64,000 nucleotides of DNA from BCD1 sp965230565 (GTDB lineage Bacteria > Bacteroidota > Bacteroidia > Chitinophagales > Saprospiraceae). How positions within the stretch are numbered: the stretch's first letter is position 1; the number at the start of each line of letters is the position of its first letter. The DNA is taken from assembly GCA_965230565.1 (NCBI GenBank), contig CBDDLH010000016.1, positions 1-64,000 of the forward strand. The letters run 5' to 3'. The notes beneath the pieces are model-generated. The model was not told the origin of the DNA. It searched no databases and saw nothing but the letters and a program-made list of their open reading frames with translations. The position numbers and the translations under genes were made by a program. Below, one piece after another: positions 36,485-45,732 of the stretch.

Positions 36485-38974
36485 TTAAACTTCAAGATCA
36501 TGTGGGGTACGTTTGGAGGTAGCTTTCTGTTTGGTTTTTGGAATGGCCTTTTGGGACTCCTTTTGTTTTTTCCGGGTGAGTTCTTCCTCCTTTTTAGATT
36601 TTCGGAACCAAAGCTTCGCTTTCCTCAAAAACTTTTTAAATCTTCCTGGTTCCATCTTTTCTTCTTCGAAATAACCCTTCCCGTTTCCATAGCCTTTTTC
36701 ATAACCATAACCATATCCGTAACCATAGTTATAGCCATAGTTTTTAATACTACCTAATTGGACAGCATTGAGCACGATAAAGGGTTTTGGAAGCTTTTTA
36801 TGAATAGAAATATCATCAATTATTTCTACCTGGCCTAATCTGGTAACCCCGGCTCTGACGACATAAAGGCTGGCTTCAGCAACATCTTTAAGTTGAAAAG
36901 CATCCGCTACAAGTCCTACTGGCGGGGTGTCAAGAATAATGAAATCATACCTTTCTTTGAGTTGGTTAATGAGCCTCTTTAAGTGTGGAGACAGAATCAT
37001 TTCTCCTGGATTAGGAGGCTTGGGCCCTCTGGTTATGACATCCAGTTTGTAATGTAATCCGCTATTTTTGATGATATCCCTTGGAGGGGTTTCCGGATTT
37101 ACCAGGAAGTTCACCAATCCTTTATGGCTTTTTTTAATGCCCATATAGAGTTCCTGCTTTGGTTTACGCAGATCCAATTCAAGAATAAGCACCTTTTTCC
37201 CTGAAAGGGCCAGAGTCATTCCCAGGTTGAGGGCAATAAAGGATTTTCCTTCTCCGGACATGCTGGAAGTAATCAATAGTGTTTTTAGTGTTTCGCCCGG
37301 AGATATGAAAGACAAATTGGTTCTTAACAGCCGAAACATTTCAGCTGATACCGAACGGCTGTTTTCCTTGATGACGAGATTGTTTCCGTTTTTCTTGTAA
37401 GACAACATACTGATCACGGGGACTTCGGTTACCTTTTCAATGTCTTCCCGGAATTGAACCTTGTCGTTAAGGTTGTTAAGTACAAGTGCTAATCCACTTG
37501 GCAAGGCGAGCCCAAGAAATCCGGCAATCAGCCATATCTGCATTTTTTTAGGGCTTATGGGCACGGAAGGAATATGTGCAGGTTCAATTACTTTTCCGTT
37601 AGCCACGGTAACGGCCAGTGAGATGGCGGATTCTTCCCGCTTCTGTAACAGGTATAAATAAAGGTTTTCTTTAATGATTTTCTGCCTTTCTATTTCTACC
37701 AATTCTCTTTCTCTTCTCGGCAGACTCCTTAAACGACTTTCCAGCATGAATTTTCTGTCCCGACTGGCAGTGCTGGCGATCTGAAGGTCATTCTTGATGG
37801 CTTTGATATTGTCAATAATCGTTCTTCGAAGGTTTTGAATCTGTCGTTCCATTAATTTCAGGTCAGGGTGGGAGGGACCCAGGTCTGTGCGCATTCTGGC
37901 TCCTTCAGCCAGCAACTGGTTGAATCGCGTAAGCTGATTGGCCAGGGTGAGATTATTGATGCTGATATTGGTTGGGACGAATTCAAATCTATCCTGATTT
38001 TTGATGAGAAAATCTTCGATGGAATTCAGGATCTCGAGTTGAACATCTTTTTCGGAAAGCTCCTTGTTGTTCACCGCAATCTCATTCATCAAAATGCTGC
38101 CCTCTGCACTCAATTCGGTCATGCTGAAACGGCTTTTGTAGGCTTCTACATCTGATTCGGCTTCCGAGAGTTCTGTAGCGATCATTTGGATCCTTTCATT
38201 GATCAGATCAATGGAATTTTCGTAGACCTGATTTTTTTCGTCAATGGTACTATTGTTATAGGCAACGATCAGTTCTCTCAAAATGTCATGCGCTCTTTCA
38301 GGCGAGGAATCTTTAATCGTTAAACTTAGCGTGCTTGATTCTTTTCCGACAATGGCAATTTCCAATGCCTCCAGGAGTTCCAGAGCTCTTTGTCTATTGT
38401 TTGAAACATAGATAGCTAATGGTCCAATTAGACTTTCACTCCTTTTCCTGGAAAGGGTCAGTTTTCCGGTCGGAAGAAATAAAACCTTGCCAAATTCTCC
38501 GGTATAAACCTGGTCTTTATAATCCAATAAATACCTGCCGGTTTTGTCTGTCTGAAGTACGCCTGAGAAGGTCTTTCCCTCCTTGTGGGGTTGCCAGTCC
38601 AAAACCTCAACGGGTGTATCATTGTAGAGGTCTACTTTTCTGAGGCCGATCCGCGTGATATATCTGTTTTGAAGGTTTAATTTTTCCACAACTGCCATCA
38701 TAAGCGGAGTTGACTGTAAAACCAACATTTCATTTTCCAGGTTTTTCATTTTATTTCCCAGGCCAAGCTCATTAAACAATCCTTCTTCACTTAGCTGACC
38801 TGATTTTTCATCATCCTTGATGAGCACCAGGGTTTCTGCTTCATATTTTGGGGGCGTTTTTTTCAAATAGAAATAGGCCAGACCTATTACCAAAGGAAAG
38901 ATGATGGCAAAGACATACCAATACCTCAAGGCCTCACCCAGAAGTTGTCGAATATTAAACTTTTCATCTTGCAT
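36485..38974 (-). CDS. wzc: polysaccharide co-polymerase with tyrosine autokinase domain
   Basis: 829 residues. Two membrane helices (about 20-37 and 479-500) flank a periplasmic Wzz-type domain with coiled coil (about 245-450). The cytoplasmic BY-kinase has Walker A SMSGEGKS (about 571-578), Walker A' LDLRKP (about 600-605) and Walker B FIILDTPP (about 688-695). The tyrosine cluster (about 745-768) is a run of Gly-Tyr repeats and is followed by about 60 lysine-rich residues, whereas most Wzc proteins end in the Tyr cluster. It controls chain length and export together with Wza, the next gene upstream. Confidence 0.93.
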   Translation of the reverse strand: MQDEKFNIRQLLGEALRYWYVFAIIFPLVIGLAYFYLKKTPPKYEAETLVLIKDDEKSGQLSEEGLFNELGLGNKMKNLENEMLVLQSTPLMMAVVEKLNLQNRYITRIGLRKVDLYNDTPVEVLDWQPHKEGKTFSGVLQTDKTGRYLLDYKDQVYTGEFGKVLFLPTGKLTLSRKRSESLIGPLAIYVSNNRQRALELLEALEIAIVGKESSTLSLTIKDSSPERAHDILRELIVAYNNSTIDEKNQVYENSIDLINERIQMIATELSEAESDVEAYKSRFSMTELSAEGSILMNEIAVNNKELSEKDVQLEILNSIEDFLIKNQDRFEFVPTNISINNLTLANQLTRFNQLLAEGARMRTDLGPSHPDLKLMERQIQNLRRTIIDNIKAIKNDLQIASTASRDRKFMLESRLRSLPRRERELVEIERQKIIKENLYLYLLQKREESAISLAVTVANGKVIEPAHIPSVPISPKKMQIWLIAGFLGLALPSGLALVLNNLNDKVQFREDIEKVTEVPVISMLSYKKNGNNLVIKENSRSVSAEMFRLLRTNLSFISPGETLKTLLITSSMSGEGKSFIALNLGMTLALSGKKVLILELDLRKPKQELYMGIKKSHKGLVNFLVNPETPPRDIIKNSGLHYKLDVITRGPKPPNPGEMILSPHLKRLINQLKERYDFIILDTPPVGLVADAFQLKDVAEASLYVVRAGVTRLGQVEIIDDISIHKKLPKPFIVLNAVQLGSIKNYGYNYGYGYGYGYEKGYGNGKGYFEEEKMEPGRFKKFLRKAKLWFRKSKKEEELTRKKQKESQKAIPKTKQKATSKRTPHDLEV

Positions 38975-39020
38975 AGGAATGTCGTTTTCGTGAAAAAGCT
39001 AAATCAGGTTGGGGTTTCGT

Positions 39021-39806
39021 TTAATTGGCCAAAGAGGTACCCAATACAAAGGTTATCAAACTGACCAAGGGTATTAATACGCCTGAATATCGTTGTAGAA
39101 AATCTCCCTGGGTTGCGTACTGCTTTGCACGTAGAGGTTCTACATACACTATATCATTCGGACTCAAATAGAAACAGGGAGATTCGAATATGGTAGCATC
39201 TTGTGTGTTGATCCGATTAAATGCTCTCTCTCCTTCGCGTTCCCGGATTACAAGCACAGCATTTCTTCTGGCGTAAGGGGTGAAATCACCTGCCATGCCA
39301 ATAGCCTCCAGGATGGTGAGTCGTTCATTGGGAATGATATAGGTGTTGGGGCGGTTAATCTCTCCAAGCAGGGTGACTCTGAAATTCATAAAGCGGACCT
39401 GTATGGAAACATCCGGGATGAACTGTACCAGACTGTCGGTCAGATCCTGCCGTAATTGTAGAATGGTTTTACCTTCTGCTTTTACTGCTCCAAGAAAAGG
39501 AAGGTAAATATTGCCTTCTTCATCCACTCTGTATCCCTCTTGAATACCTAAAGCCCTTTCACCGGCTGCAGCGGTAGTTTCTGTTCGGGTGTAAAAAGCA
39601 ATGACCGTTTCCGGATTTCTGCTGGCTACGTTGATGCTCAAAATATCATCCGTCCTGATGGTCAGGACAGGAAGACTGTCAATATTCATTGCCTGATCCT
39701 TCATGTCGGTCAGCATCATCATTTCCGTGTGTTTGACACTTCCGCACCCAGGAAGTAAAATCCAGGCCAATGCCAGTGCGACTAGATAAAACCAAAAAAT
39801 TTTCAT
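39021..39806 (-). CDS. wza: polysaccharide export outer membrane lipoprotein
   Basis: 261 residues. A lipoprotein signal peptide ends in LLPGC, with Cys21 as the lipidated residue. The poly_export domain has LTIRTDDILSINVASRNPE, followed by a SLBB-like region VTLLGEINRPNTYIIPNERLTI split at LLGEINRPNTY. A C-terminal hydrophobic helix (about 240-260) matches short Bacteroidota Wza proteins. It forms the outer membrane passage for the polymer in complex with Wzc, whose gene begins 46 bp downstream. Confidence 0.91.
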   Translation of the reverse strand: MKIFWFYLVALALAWILLPGCGSVKHTEMMMLTDMKDQAMNIDSLPVLTIRTDDILSINVASRNPETVIAFYTRTETTAAAGERALGIQEGYRVDEEGNIYLPFLGAVKAEGKTILQLRQDLTDSLVQFIPDVSIQVRFMNFRVTLLGEINRPNTYIIPNERLTILEAIGMAGDFTPYARRNAVLVIREREGERAFNRINTQDATIFESPCFYLSPNDIVYVEPLRAKQYATQGDFLQRYSGVLIPLVSLITFVLGTSLAN

Positions 39807-39818
39807 GGGAACAAAATA

Positions 39819-40832
39819 TTAATGAGCCAATAAGTCGGATTCTAAAGTAGGAGCGTAATAGGTTGCATCCCGATGGAAAGGATGCTCACTTGCCGGCAAT
39901 AAAGCAAGAGGATGGAACGAGTCTGTAATCCCAACGGGTCTTTCATTCCGAATGTCATAAGCTATTTTAATGGCTTTTTCAGCATCGTGCAATCCATACC
40001 CATGGCCATCAATAATGGCTTCATAACTCCTGGTGTGGAGATCTGTGAACCCCTGACTAAATTCGACCTCTTTGTCGTCAATGGTTATTGATCGGAAAGT
40101 TCTCATGCCACGTTCTTTTACCGATTCAGGCAAAGTATCATAATTGATACTGAGGAACCATTTGATCCGGGCTTTTTCCAATTCCATGAAACCGGCTGCC
40201 CGGTCATGGGTATGAATATGAACAATATTTTCTCTGACTTCGCCAAAAATCCAGCTGAGCATATCAAAGAAATGGATACCAATATTGGTGGCAATGCCTC
40301 CCGACTTTTCAAGGCTGCCTTTCCAACTGGTGTAGTACCAGTTGCCTCTTGAGGTAATGTAAGTAAGATCTACATCGTAGATTTTCCCTTTTGGAGACCT
40401 ATCCACCATTTTTTTCAACTGCTGAATGGCAGGATGAAGTCTCAACTGTAGAATGGTGTGTATTCGTTTTCCACTTTCCTCTTCTAGTTGGTGTAATGCC
40501 TTGATATTCCTCGGGGTGAGCATCAAAGGTTTTTCGCAAATTACATGAGCACCAACACGCAATCCAAATCGGATGTGAGCATCGTGCAGGTAGTTCGGAG
40601 TACAAACAGTAACGTAATCCAGTGGCTCTCCACGACGTAATAGTTTACATACATGTCGGTCGAATCTTTCAAATTCTGTAAAAAATGCTGCTTGTGGGAA
40701 ATAACTGTCAATTATGCCAACAGAATCAGCTTTGTCTAGGGCTACTATGAGGCTATTTCCTGTTTCCATGATGGCACGCATATGACGGGGAGCAATGTAA
40801 CCAGCAGCTCCAATCAGGGCGAAATTGTTCAT
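39819..40832 (-). CDS. Gfo/Idh/MocA oxidoreductase, WlbA/WbpB-like
   Basis: 337 residues. FALIGAAGYIAPRHMRAI is the NAD-binding start typical of WlbA/WbpB, CEKPLMLTPRN contains the conserved Glu-Lys-Pro, and the C-terminal half has NIGIHFFDMLSWIFG with the conserved catalytic His. In that family the enzyme oxidises C3 of UDP-GlcNAc-uronate so that a DegT enzyme can transaminate it. It is the first enzyme gene after upxY. The substrate assignment rests on motif similarity and on the matching partners in the locus. Confidence 0.87.
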   Translation of the reverse strand: MNNFALIGAAGYIAPRHMRAIMETGNSLIVALDKADSVGIIDSYFPQAAFFTEFERFDRHVCKLLRRGEPLDYVTVCTPNYLHDAHIRFGLRVGAHVICEKPLMLTPRNIKALHQLEEESGKRIHTILQLRLHPAIQQLKKMVDRSPKGKIYDVDLTYITSRGNWYYTSWKGSLEKSGGIATNIGIHFFDMLSWIFGEVRENIVHIHTHDRAAGFMELEKARIKWFLSINYDTLPESVKERGMRTFRSITIDDKEVEFSQGFTDLHTRSYEAIIDGHGYGLHDAEKAIKIAYDIRNERPVGITDSFHPLALLPASEHPFHRDATYYAPTLESDLLAH

Positions 40833-41088
40833 AATTAAAATTTTAAGGTGAGTATTTTACTTAGATTTTCGCGGGTATTGGAAAATCTTTTTTGTGCAGA
40901 GCAGTCTAGTTTTTAGTTAGGTGTGCTTATAGTAATGAAAAAACACATTTGCGGACAAAAAACCCAAGGTTTAAAATGGGGCTCCGCCTCTGATAAGTCG
41001 AAGTTGACTTATTTGAAATGGAGATTTATTGGAAGTTTGTTCATCATTGACCATCAAAGAAATGATCAAATTTATTTTCTAATGACCA
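40833..41088 (-). other. 256-bp gap between upxY and the polysaccharide genes
   Basis: No coding frame of note. A short inverted repeat, ATAAGTC-GAAGT-TGACTTAT, occurs near 40,992-41,010 and could form a weak hairpin in the transcript. No T-run follows it on the minus strand. The gap may contain sites for antitermination, which is an inference from the upstream upxY gene. Confidence 0.4.
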
Positions 41089-41661
41089 CTACAATGGAGT
41101 AACTGGTCTCGTATTGGTATATAGCTTACGCAGCAATTTTTGGTCAATTTGCAAACGCAATGAATATCCTGTTTGAGTTAGTTCAATCAGGAAGTTTTTA
41201 TTCTTGTCTTTTTCCAGTAAAATTCCTTGAATACCTGTCAGGTTACCACCGATAATTTCAACTTTATCACCCACAAGATAACTGTTGGGTTCGGCTTCGA
41301 TATCCATTCCTTCTCCCATTATTCGTTTCATTAGCTGAATTTCGTTTTCTGGAATGAAAATCAATTGATTGGAAAGCCGGACAAAGTTGACCACATCAGG
41401 TGTTTTTAATACGCTGAGGTATTGTTTTTTGGTAATTTTAGTGAATATGTAACAGCTGATCAGGGGGATTTCTACCTCGCGTATTTTTCTCGTATACCGA
41501 CGGACGTATTTTTTGAGCGGGAGGTAAACCTCGATTCCTTTTTCCTCCAGTCTATCACGCACAAGTTTCTCTCTTTTGTATTTGACATACACAGCAAACC
41601 ACCTGGGTTCATTCAGAGTTAAACCATATTTGTTTTTTAGTTCCATTTGTTCATATTTCAC
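41089..41661 (-). CDS. upxY: UpxY-type transcription antiterminator (NusG paralogue)
   Basis: 190 residues. The NGN domain has RWFAVYVKYKREKLVRDRL and VYLPLKKYVRRYTR, followed by PLISCYIFTKI, and a C-terminal KOW-like part has YLVGDKVEIIGGNLTGIQG. In Bacteroides, UpxY proteins bind RNA polymerase in the leader of their own capsule operon and prevent early termination. It is the first gene of this locus and in the same direction as all that follows, which supports the same job here. A start at Met6 is also possible. Confidence 0.9.
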   Translation of the reverse strand: MKYEQMELKNKYGLTLNEPRWFAVYVKYKREKLVRDRLEEKGIEVYLPLKKYVRRYTRKIREVEIPLISCYIFTKITKKQYLSVLKTPDVVNFVRLSNQLIFIPENEIQLMKRIMGEGMDIEAEPNSYLVGDKVEIIGGNLTGIQGILLEKDKNKNFLIELTQTGYSLRLQIDQKLLRKLYTNTRPVTPL

Positions 41662-41750
41662 AATTCCTCATAAATTACCACAATAGCGAAAGGGCAATGG
41701 GGACAGTAAAATTGTCTCGGTGTGAAAAAATGGAGGGTACTGATGAAAAG

Positions 41751-41765
41751 AAAATAATTTAGGGA
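41751..41765. repeat. 15-bp direct repeat, copy 1, in upxY leader
   Basis: AAAATAATTTAGGGA occurs here and identically at 41,886-41,900. Both lie between the predicted promoter and upxY, so two copies would be present in the leader RNA, read there as the complement TCCCTAAATTATTTT. Confidence 0.7.
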
Positions 41766-41885
41766 GTTGAGTTACAGTGTTTGTTCATCAGCATCTTTTT
41801 TCAATTGGCCCGTTAAAATGAATTAAAAAGCCTAATTGGTTGAAAATTACCTTATCAAGGTGAATCTCAAAAAACCTAAACTCAA

Positions 41886-41900
41886 AAAATAATTTAGGGA
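41886..41900. repeat. 15-bp direct repeat, copy 2, in upxY leader
   Basis: Exact copy of 41,751-41,765, spaced 135 bp apart. Not part of any recognised gene. Confidence 0.7.
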
Positions 41901-41973
41901 CAAAGGGTGAGCAATGACTTGAAACGGGTGGACTGTATGATTTGAAAGGGAGGGTATATGTTTACTACGGTGA

Positions 41974-42004
41974 CAAAATTATGAGTTATTTTAATAATTG
42001 TCAA
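41974..42004 (-). promoter_or_regulatory. Bacteroidota-type promoter for the upxY-polysaccharide operon
   Basis: On the minus strand TTG (42,004-42,002) is followed by 20 bases and TAATTTTG (41,981-41,974). This fits the Bacteroidota primary sigma factor pattern of TTG about 19-21 bp before TAnnTTTG. Transcription would begin near 41,967 and give a leader of about 305 nt before the upxY ATG, which suits an antitermination-controlled operon. A motif match only. Confidence 0.6.
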
Positions 42005-42347
42005 TTTCGCTTAATGAAATTCTGTAATTTGTTTGATGTTCAGCAACATGTTTTATGTGTTGTATGACTATTGGCACATAAGAATGTGATGTTTATCAAA
42101 TTATTCAATGTTTTTTTGATTATGTCTGAATAGGAGGGCATGATCCACTACAAATCTACTACAAAGAAGGGCTTAAATAAAAAAACGTTTTAACAGATAA
42201 TCATTTTGACAATGATTTTTTTAAATTTATGCGCTTTGCGGATGGCTTGCTGGAAACTCATATTATTCCATGAGTGACTTTTTATGCATCCGGATTTCAA
42301 AAAATATTACGAAACAAGATGCCAAAACTGGCTTAAACAACTTTATT
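42005..42347. other. divergent upstream region of the symporter gene
   Basis: AT-rich stretch of about 340 bp between the polysaccharide promoter and the symporter start. TTTG near 42,205 and CTTTG near 42,236 on the plus strand have roughly promoter-like spacing, but the TAnnTTTG box is not intact. No other structure was seen. Confidence 0.35.
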
Positions 42348-44024
42348 ATGGGATTTAGTACGATAGACTATATCGTTTTTATCGGGTATGCTGTTTTTAT
42401 TGTTTCCCTCGGTTTATGGGTTTCCCGTAAAGGAGGAAAATCCACGGAAGATTATTTCCTGGCAAGTAAATCATTGCCCTGGTGGGCCATTGGAGCTTCA
42501 CTGATTGCTGCAAATATCTCAGCAGAACAGTTTATTGGAATGTCCGGTTCAGGGTTTGCGATAGGACTTGCGATCGCTTCCTATGAATGGATGGCTGCCA
42601 TTACTTTGATCATCGTCGGGAAATTTTTCTTACCCATCTTTATCAAACAAGGGCTTTACACCATACCGGAATTTGTAGAGAAGAGGTATGGAACCAACCT
42701 GAAAACCATTCTTGCGGTTTTCTGGATCGCCTTATTCATTTTTGTGAATTTAACATCAGTGCTTTATCTGGGGGCCAAGGCCCTTGATACTATCATTGGA
42801 GACGGAACAGGAGGGTTGATGATGACAGCGATAATTGGATTAGCTTTATTTGCGGCTGCTTATTCACTCTGGGGTGGATTGTCAGCGGTAGCATGGACAG
42901 ATGTGGTTCAGGTAGTTTTATTAATCGTAGGTGGTTTGATCACAACCTTTATCGCATTAAACCATGTATCTGACGGAGAAGGCGTTTTTGCAGGATTCAG
43001 AGTTATTTTTGAAAAAGTCCCCGAGAAATTTTCCATGATATTGCAGAAAGGAGAAATATTAACTCCCAACGGCAGGGATGCCTGGTGGGATTTGCCAGGG
43101 TTAGCTGTTTTGATCGGAGGTATGTGGGTGGCTAACCTTTATTATTGGGGCTTTAATCAGTATATTATCCAACGTACTTTTGCAGCAAAGAGCCTAAAGG
43201 AATCGCAAAGAGGTATTGCATTTGCTGCATTCCTGAAACTGATCATTCCATTGATCGTAGTAATTCCCGGAATTGTTGCCTATGTTATGAATGCCGGACC
43301 TGAGGGTGTTGTTACTGCAACATCTGTAGATTCTTCTTTTATCGGAGAGAATGGCAATTTTATCAATGACAATGCTGCACCCTGGCTGATCAATTCCTTT
43401 ATCCCTACCGGGTTGAAAGGACTTGTATTGGCGGCCTTAGCTGCGGCTATTGTTTCTTCTCTTGCCTCTATGCTGAATTCCACCGCTACCATTTTCACCA
43501 TGGATATTTACAAACCTTACTTTTCAAAAGGTACCAGTGAAAAAGGTTTGGTAAACGTCGGTCGTATCACTGCAGCAGTTGCTTTGCTCATTGCAGTATT
43601 CCTTGCACCTCAATTGAGTAACCTTGGTCAGGTTTTCCAATACATTCAGGAATATACAGGAGTAGTGAGCCCTGGTATTTTGGCAGTATTTATCCTTGGA
43701 TTGTTCTTTAAAAAGACTACCAATAATGCAGCCATTTGGGGTGTGATCCTTTCCATTCCGATCGCTCTTTATTTTAAAGTAGCTCCGAATGGATGGTCAG
43801 ATAGCGCGATTTTCCTGGAGTTGCCGTTCATGAACCAGATGTTCTGGACATGGATTCTGTCCATGTTGATTATGGTTGCGATCAGTTATCTGGAAGGAAA
43901 AGGTGAAGATCATAAAAAGGGTATTGACCTTACAGGAGGAATCTTTGCTACCGGACCAGTATTTAATATCAGTGCCTTTGCGATCATTTTGATCCTTGTG
44001 GCATTGTATGCGATGTTCTGGTAG
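42348..44024 (+). CDS. sodium:solute symporter (SSS family), probably sugar-specific
   Basis: 558 residues from the ATG at 42348, preceded in frame by 26 residues from an earlier ATG at 42270. The later start was chosen because MGFSTIDYIVFIGYAVFIV opens the first helix as in other family members. About 14 helices follow, with STEDYFLASKSLPWWAIG and SLIAANISAEQFIGMSGSG matching the SGLT signature, and AAIVSSLASMLNSTATIFTM in the sodium site region. It lies beside fucosidase and hexosaminidase genes, so it probably imports a released monosaccharide with sodium. A rho-independent terminator follows. Confidence 0.9.
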   Translation: MGFSTIDYIVFIGYAVFIVSLGLWVSRKGGKSTEDYFLASKSLPWWAIGASLIAANISAEQFIGMSGSGFAIGLAIASYEWMAAITLIIVGKFFLPIFIKQGLYTIPEFVEKRYGTNLKTILAVFWIALFIFVNLTSVLYLGAKALDTIIGDGTGGLMMTAIIGLALFAAAYSLWGGLSAVAWTDVVQVVLLIVGGLITTFIALNHVSDGEGVFAGFRVIFEKVPEKFSMILQKGEILTPNGRDAWWDLPGLAVLIGGMWVANLYYWGFNQYIIQRTFAAKSLKESQRGIAFAAFLKLIIPLIVVIPGIVAYVMNAGPEGVVTATSVDSSFIGENGNFINDNAAPWLINSFIPTGLKGLVLAALAAAIVSSLASMLNSTATIFTMDIYKPYFSKGTSEKGLVNVGRITAAVALLIAVFLAPQLSNLGQVFQYIQEYTGVVSPGILAVFILGLFFKKTTNNAAIWGVILSIPIALYFKVAPNGWSDSAIFLELPFMNQMFWTWILSMLIMVAISYLEGKGEDHKKGIDLTGGIFATGPVFNISAFAIILILVALYAMFW

Positions 44025-44050
44025 GAGTGCAGGACTTTTAAGAAAATGAA

Positions 44051-44095
44051 GAAATCCCCATTGTTTATCATACAAACAATGGGGATTTCTTTTTT
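44051..44095 (+). terminator. rho-independent terminator of the symporter gene
   Basis: A perfect 16-bp stem (44,051-44,066 with 44,074-44,089) encloses a 7-base loop and is followed by six T on the plus strand. It lies 26 bp after the symporter stop and just before the end of the convergent hexosaminidase gene. Confidence 0.9.
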
Positions 44096-44123
44096 CAATT
44101 ACTGAACACCCAATTTCGAACTA

Positions 44124-45711
44124 TTAATGCATTACCCGCACAGCCGTTGTATCCTCCGGCTGCCAGGGAACCAGCTCTGATTCATAATAATTGATCCCCA
44201 TTTTATTGAACCTGGCCTGTTGTTTGCCGAGGCGATTTTTATAGTTATCCCATGTTCTTAATACTGCAGGAGTCCAGGCAATTTCTGCGTATCCAGGTAG
44301 TCGTGGGAAGATGAGATACTCGGCTTCATCAATATCTGCAACAGTTTCTGACCAAAGTGGAGCTTCAATGCCAATGATATTATCCTTGCCAATGCCTGAA
44401 GCAATGGTAGTAGGATCCCAAATGTAGCCACTGTCAATCTCAATGTAAGCAGCCCAATGCAGGCCAAATTGAGTAGTGGAATCATATTGCATGTCCAGGT
44501 AAGCCTTGTGGGCAGGAGAGATCAATACTTTGGCACCCTTTTTAATGCCTCTTCTTGCATTTTCCAGCTTCTGCCCACCATTGGACCACTGTATTAGGTA
44601 GAAGGTCCGCATGAGCTATTTCATCCCAGCCAATGACCTTTTTGCCGTGTTTTTCAACAATCTTCTGAGCTTTGTTAATGAAGGGAATATAGTCTTCAAG
44701 TGGCGTTACATGCGATTCATCACCTCCGATGTGGATGTATTCCCCGGGAGTGAGGGCCGAAAGTTCTCTGAAAACATCATCAAGGAATTTATAAGTCACT
44801 TCCTTGTCTGTACATAAGGTACTAAAACCTACCTCTGTACCTGTGTATAGTTCCGTGGCTTTTTCATCGCAGTTCAATTCCGCATAAGAGGCCAGAGCGG
44901 CATTGGTGTGCCCGGGCATATCAATTTCCGGGACTATGGTGATAAACCTTTCGGCTGCATATTGGACAATATCCGCATATTCTTCCTGAGTGTAAAATCC
45001 TCCAGGACCACCACCAACTTCGGTGCTTCCACCATGTTCAGTGAGTCTTGGCCAGGATTTGATCTCTATCCGCCAGCCCTGGTCATCGGAAAGGTGGAGG
45101 TGTAAACGATTCATTTTGAACATGGCCAGATAATCGATGAATAATTTAACTTCTTCCACTTCAAAGAAATGTCTTGCCACATCAAGCATAGCACCTCTGT
45201 ATCCATACTCCGGATAATCATCAATTGTTCCGGATGCAATCAACCAGGGACCATTCTGTTGTTCATTGAGTTCAATGTCCGAATTGAGTAATTGCCTGAG
45301 TGTTTGGATTCCGTAAAATAATCCGGCATGATCTTTTGCCTGAATTATTATGCTTTCAGGGGAAATGTTCATTTGGTAACCTTCAGGGGCGTGGTTGCCT
45401 GATTCAGAAAGAACCAGTTGAATATATTCTTTCTTTGGAGGAGCTTCGGTTACAACGGTTTTTAAATTATATCCCGTAGGACTATTGATCATATCCGTGA
45501 GGTAATCTCCTAACCATAGAAGGGTAGAGTCCTTTTTATTGAGAATGATTTGGGTTTTAGCCGTGATCTCAAAAGAGCTACCGGTCGCCTCCTGACTAAC
45601 TGGTTTAGGAATGACATGGTTTTCGGAAAGATCCATAGGAACGGGTTCCTTTGTGGTGCAGGAAAAAACCAGGAAAGAGAGCCCCAGGATGGTAAAAGTT
45701 TTTAAGTTCAT
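44124..45711 (-). pseudogene. GH20 beta-N-acetylhexosaminidase lipoprotein, broken by one frameshift
   Basis: The ATG at 45711 starts a lipoprotein signal ending LVFSC (Cys18). The GH20b domain and catalytic barrel follow, including GAMLDVARHFF, LHLSDDQGWRIE and the Asp-Glu pair in EYIHIGGDESHV. The frame ends at TVVQWWAEAGK, while the rest (ARRGIKKGAKVLISP, LHWAAYIEIDSGYIWDP, AEIAWTP) continues one base over and stops at 44124. Dropping one G near 44,562-44,572 gives WWAEAENARRGIKKG and a full-length enzyme of about 528 residues. It would release GlcNAc or GalNAc from glycans in the periplasm or on the outer membrane. Either an assembly insertion or a true pseudogene. Confidence 0.9.
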
Positions 45712-45732
45712 ATGTTGATTGATTTATTCTTT

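Noticed and set aside
42190..42245. Promoter for the symporter gene
   Set aside because: A TTTG and a CTTTG occur with near-correct spacing, but the TA of the TAnnTTTG box is not at the right place.
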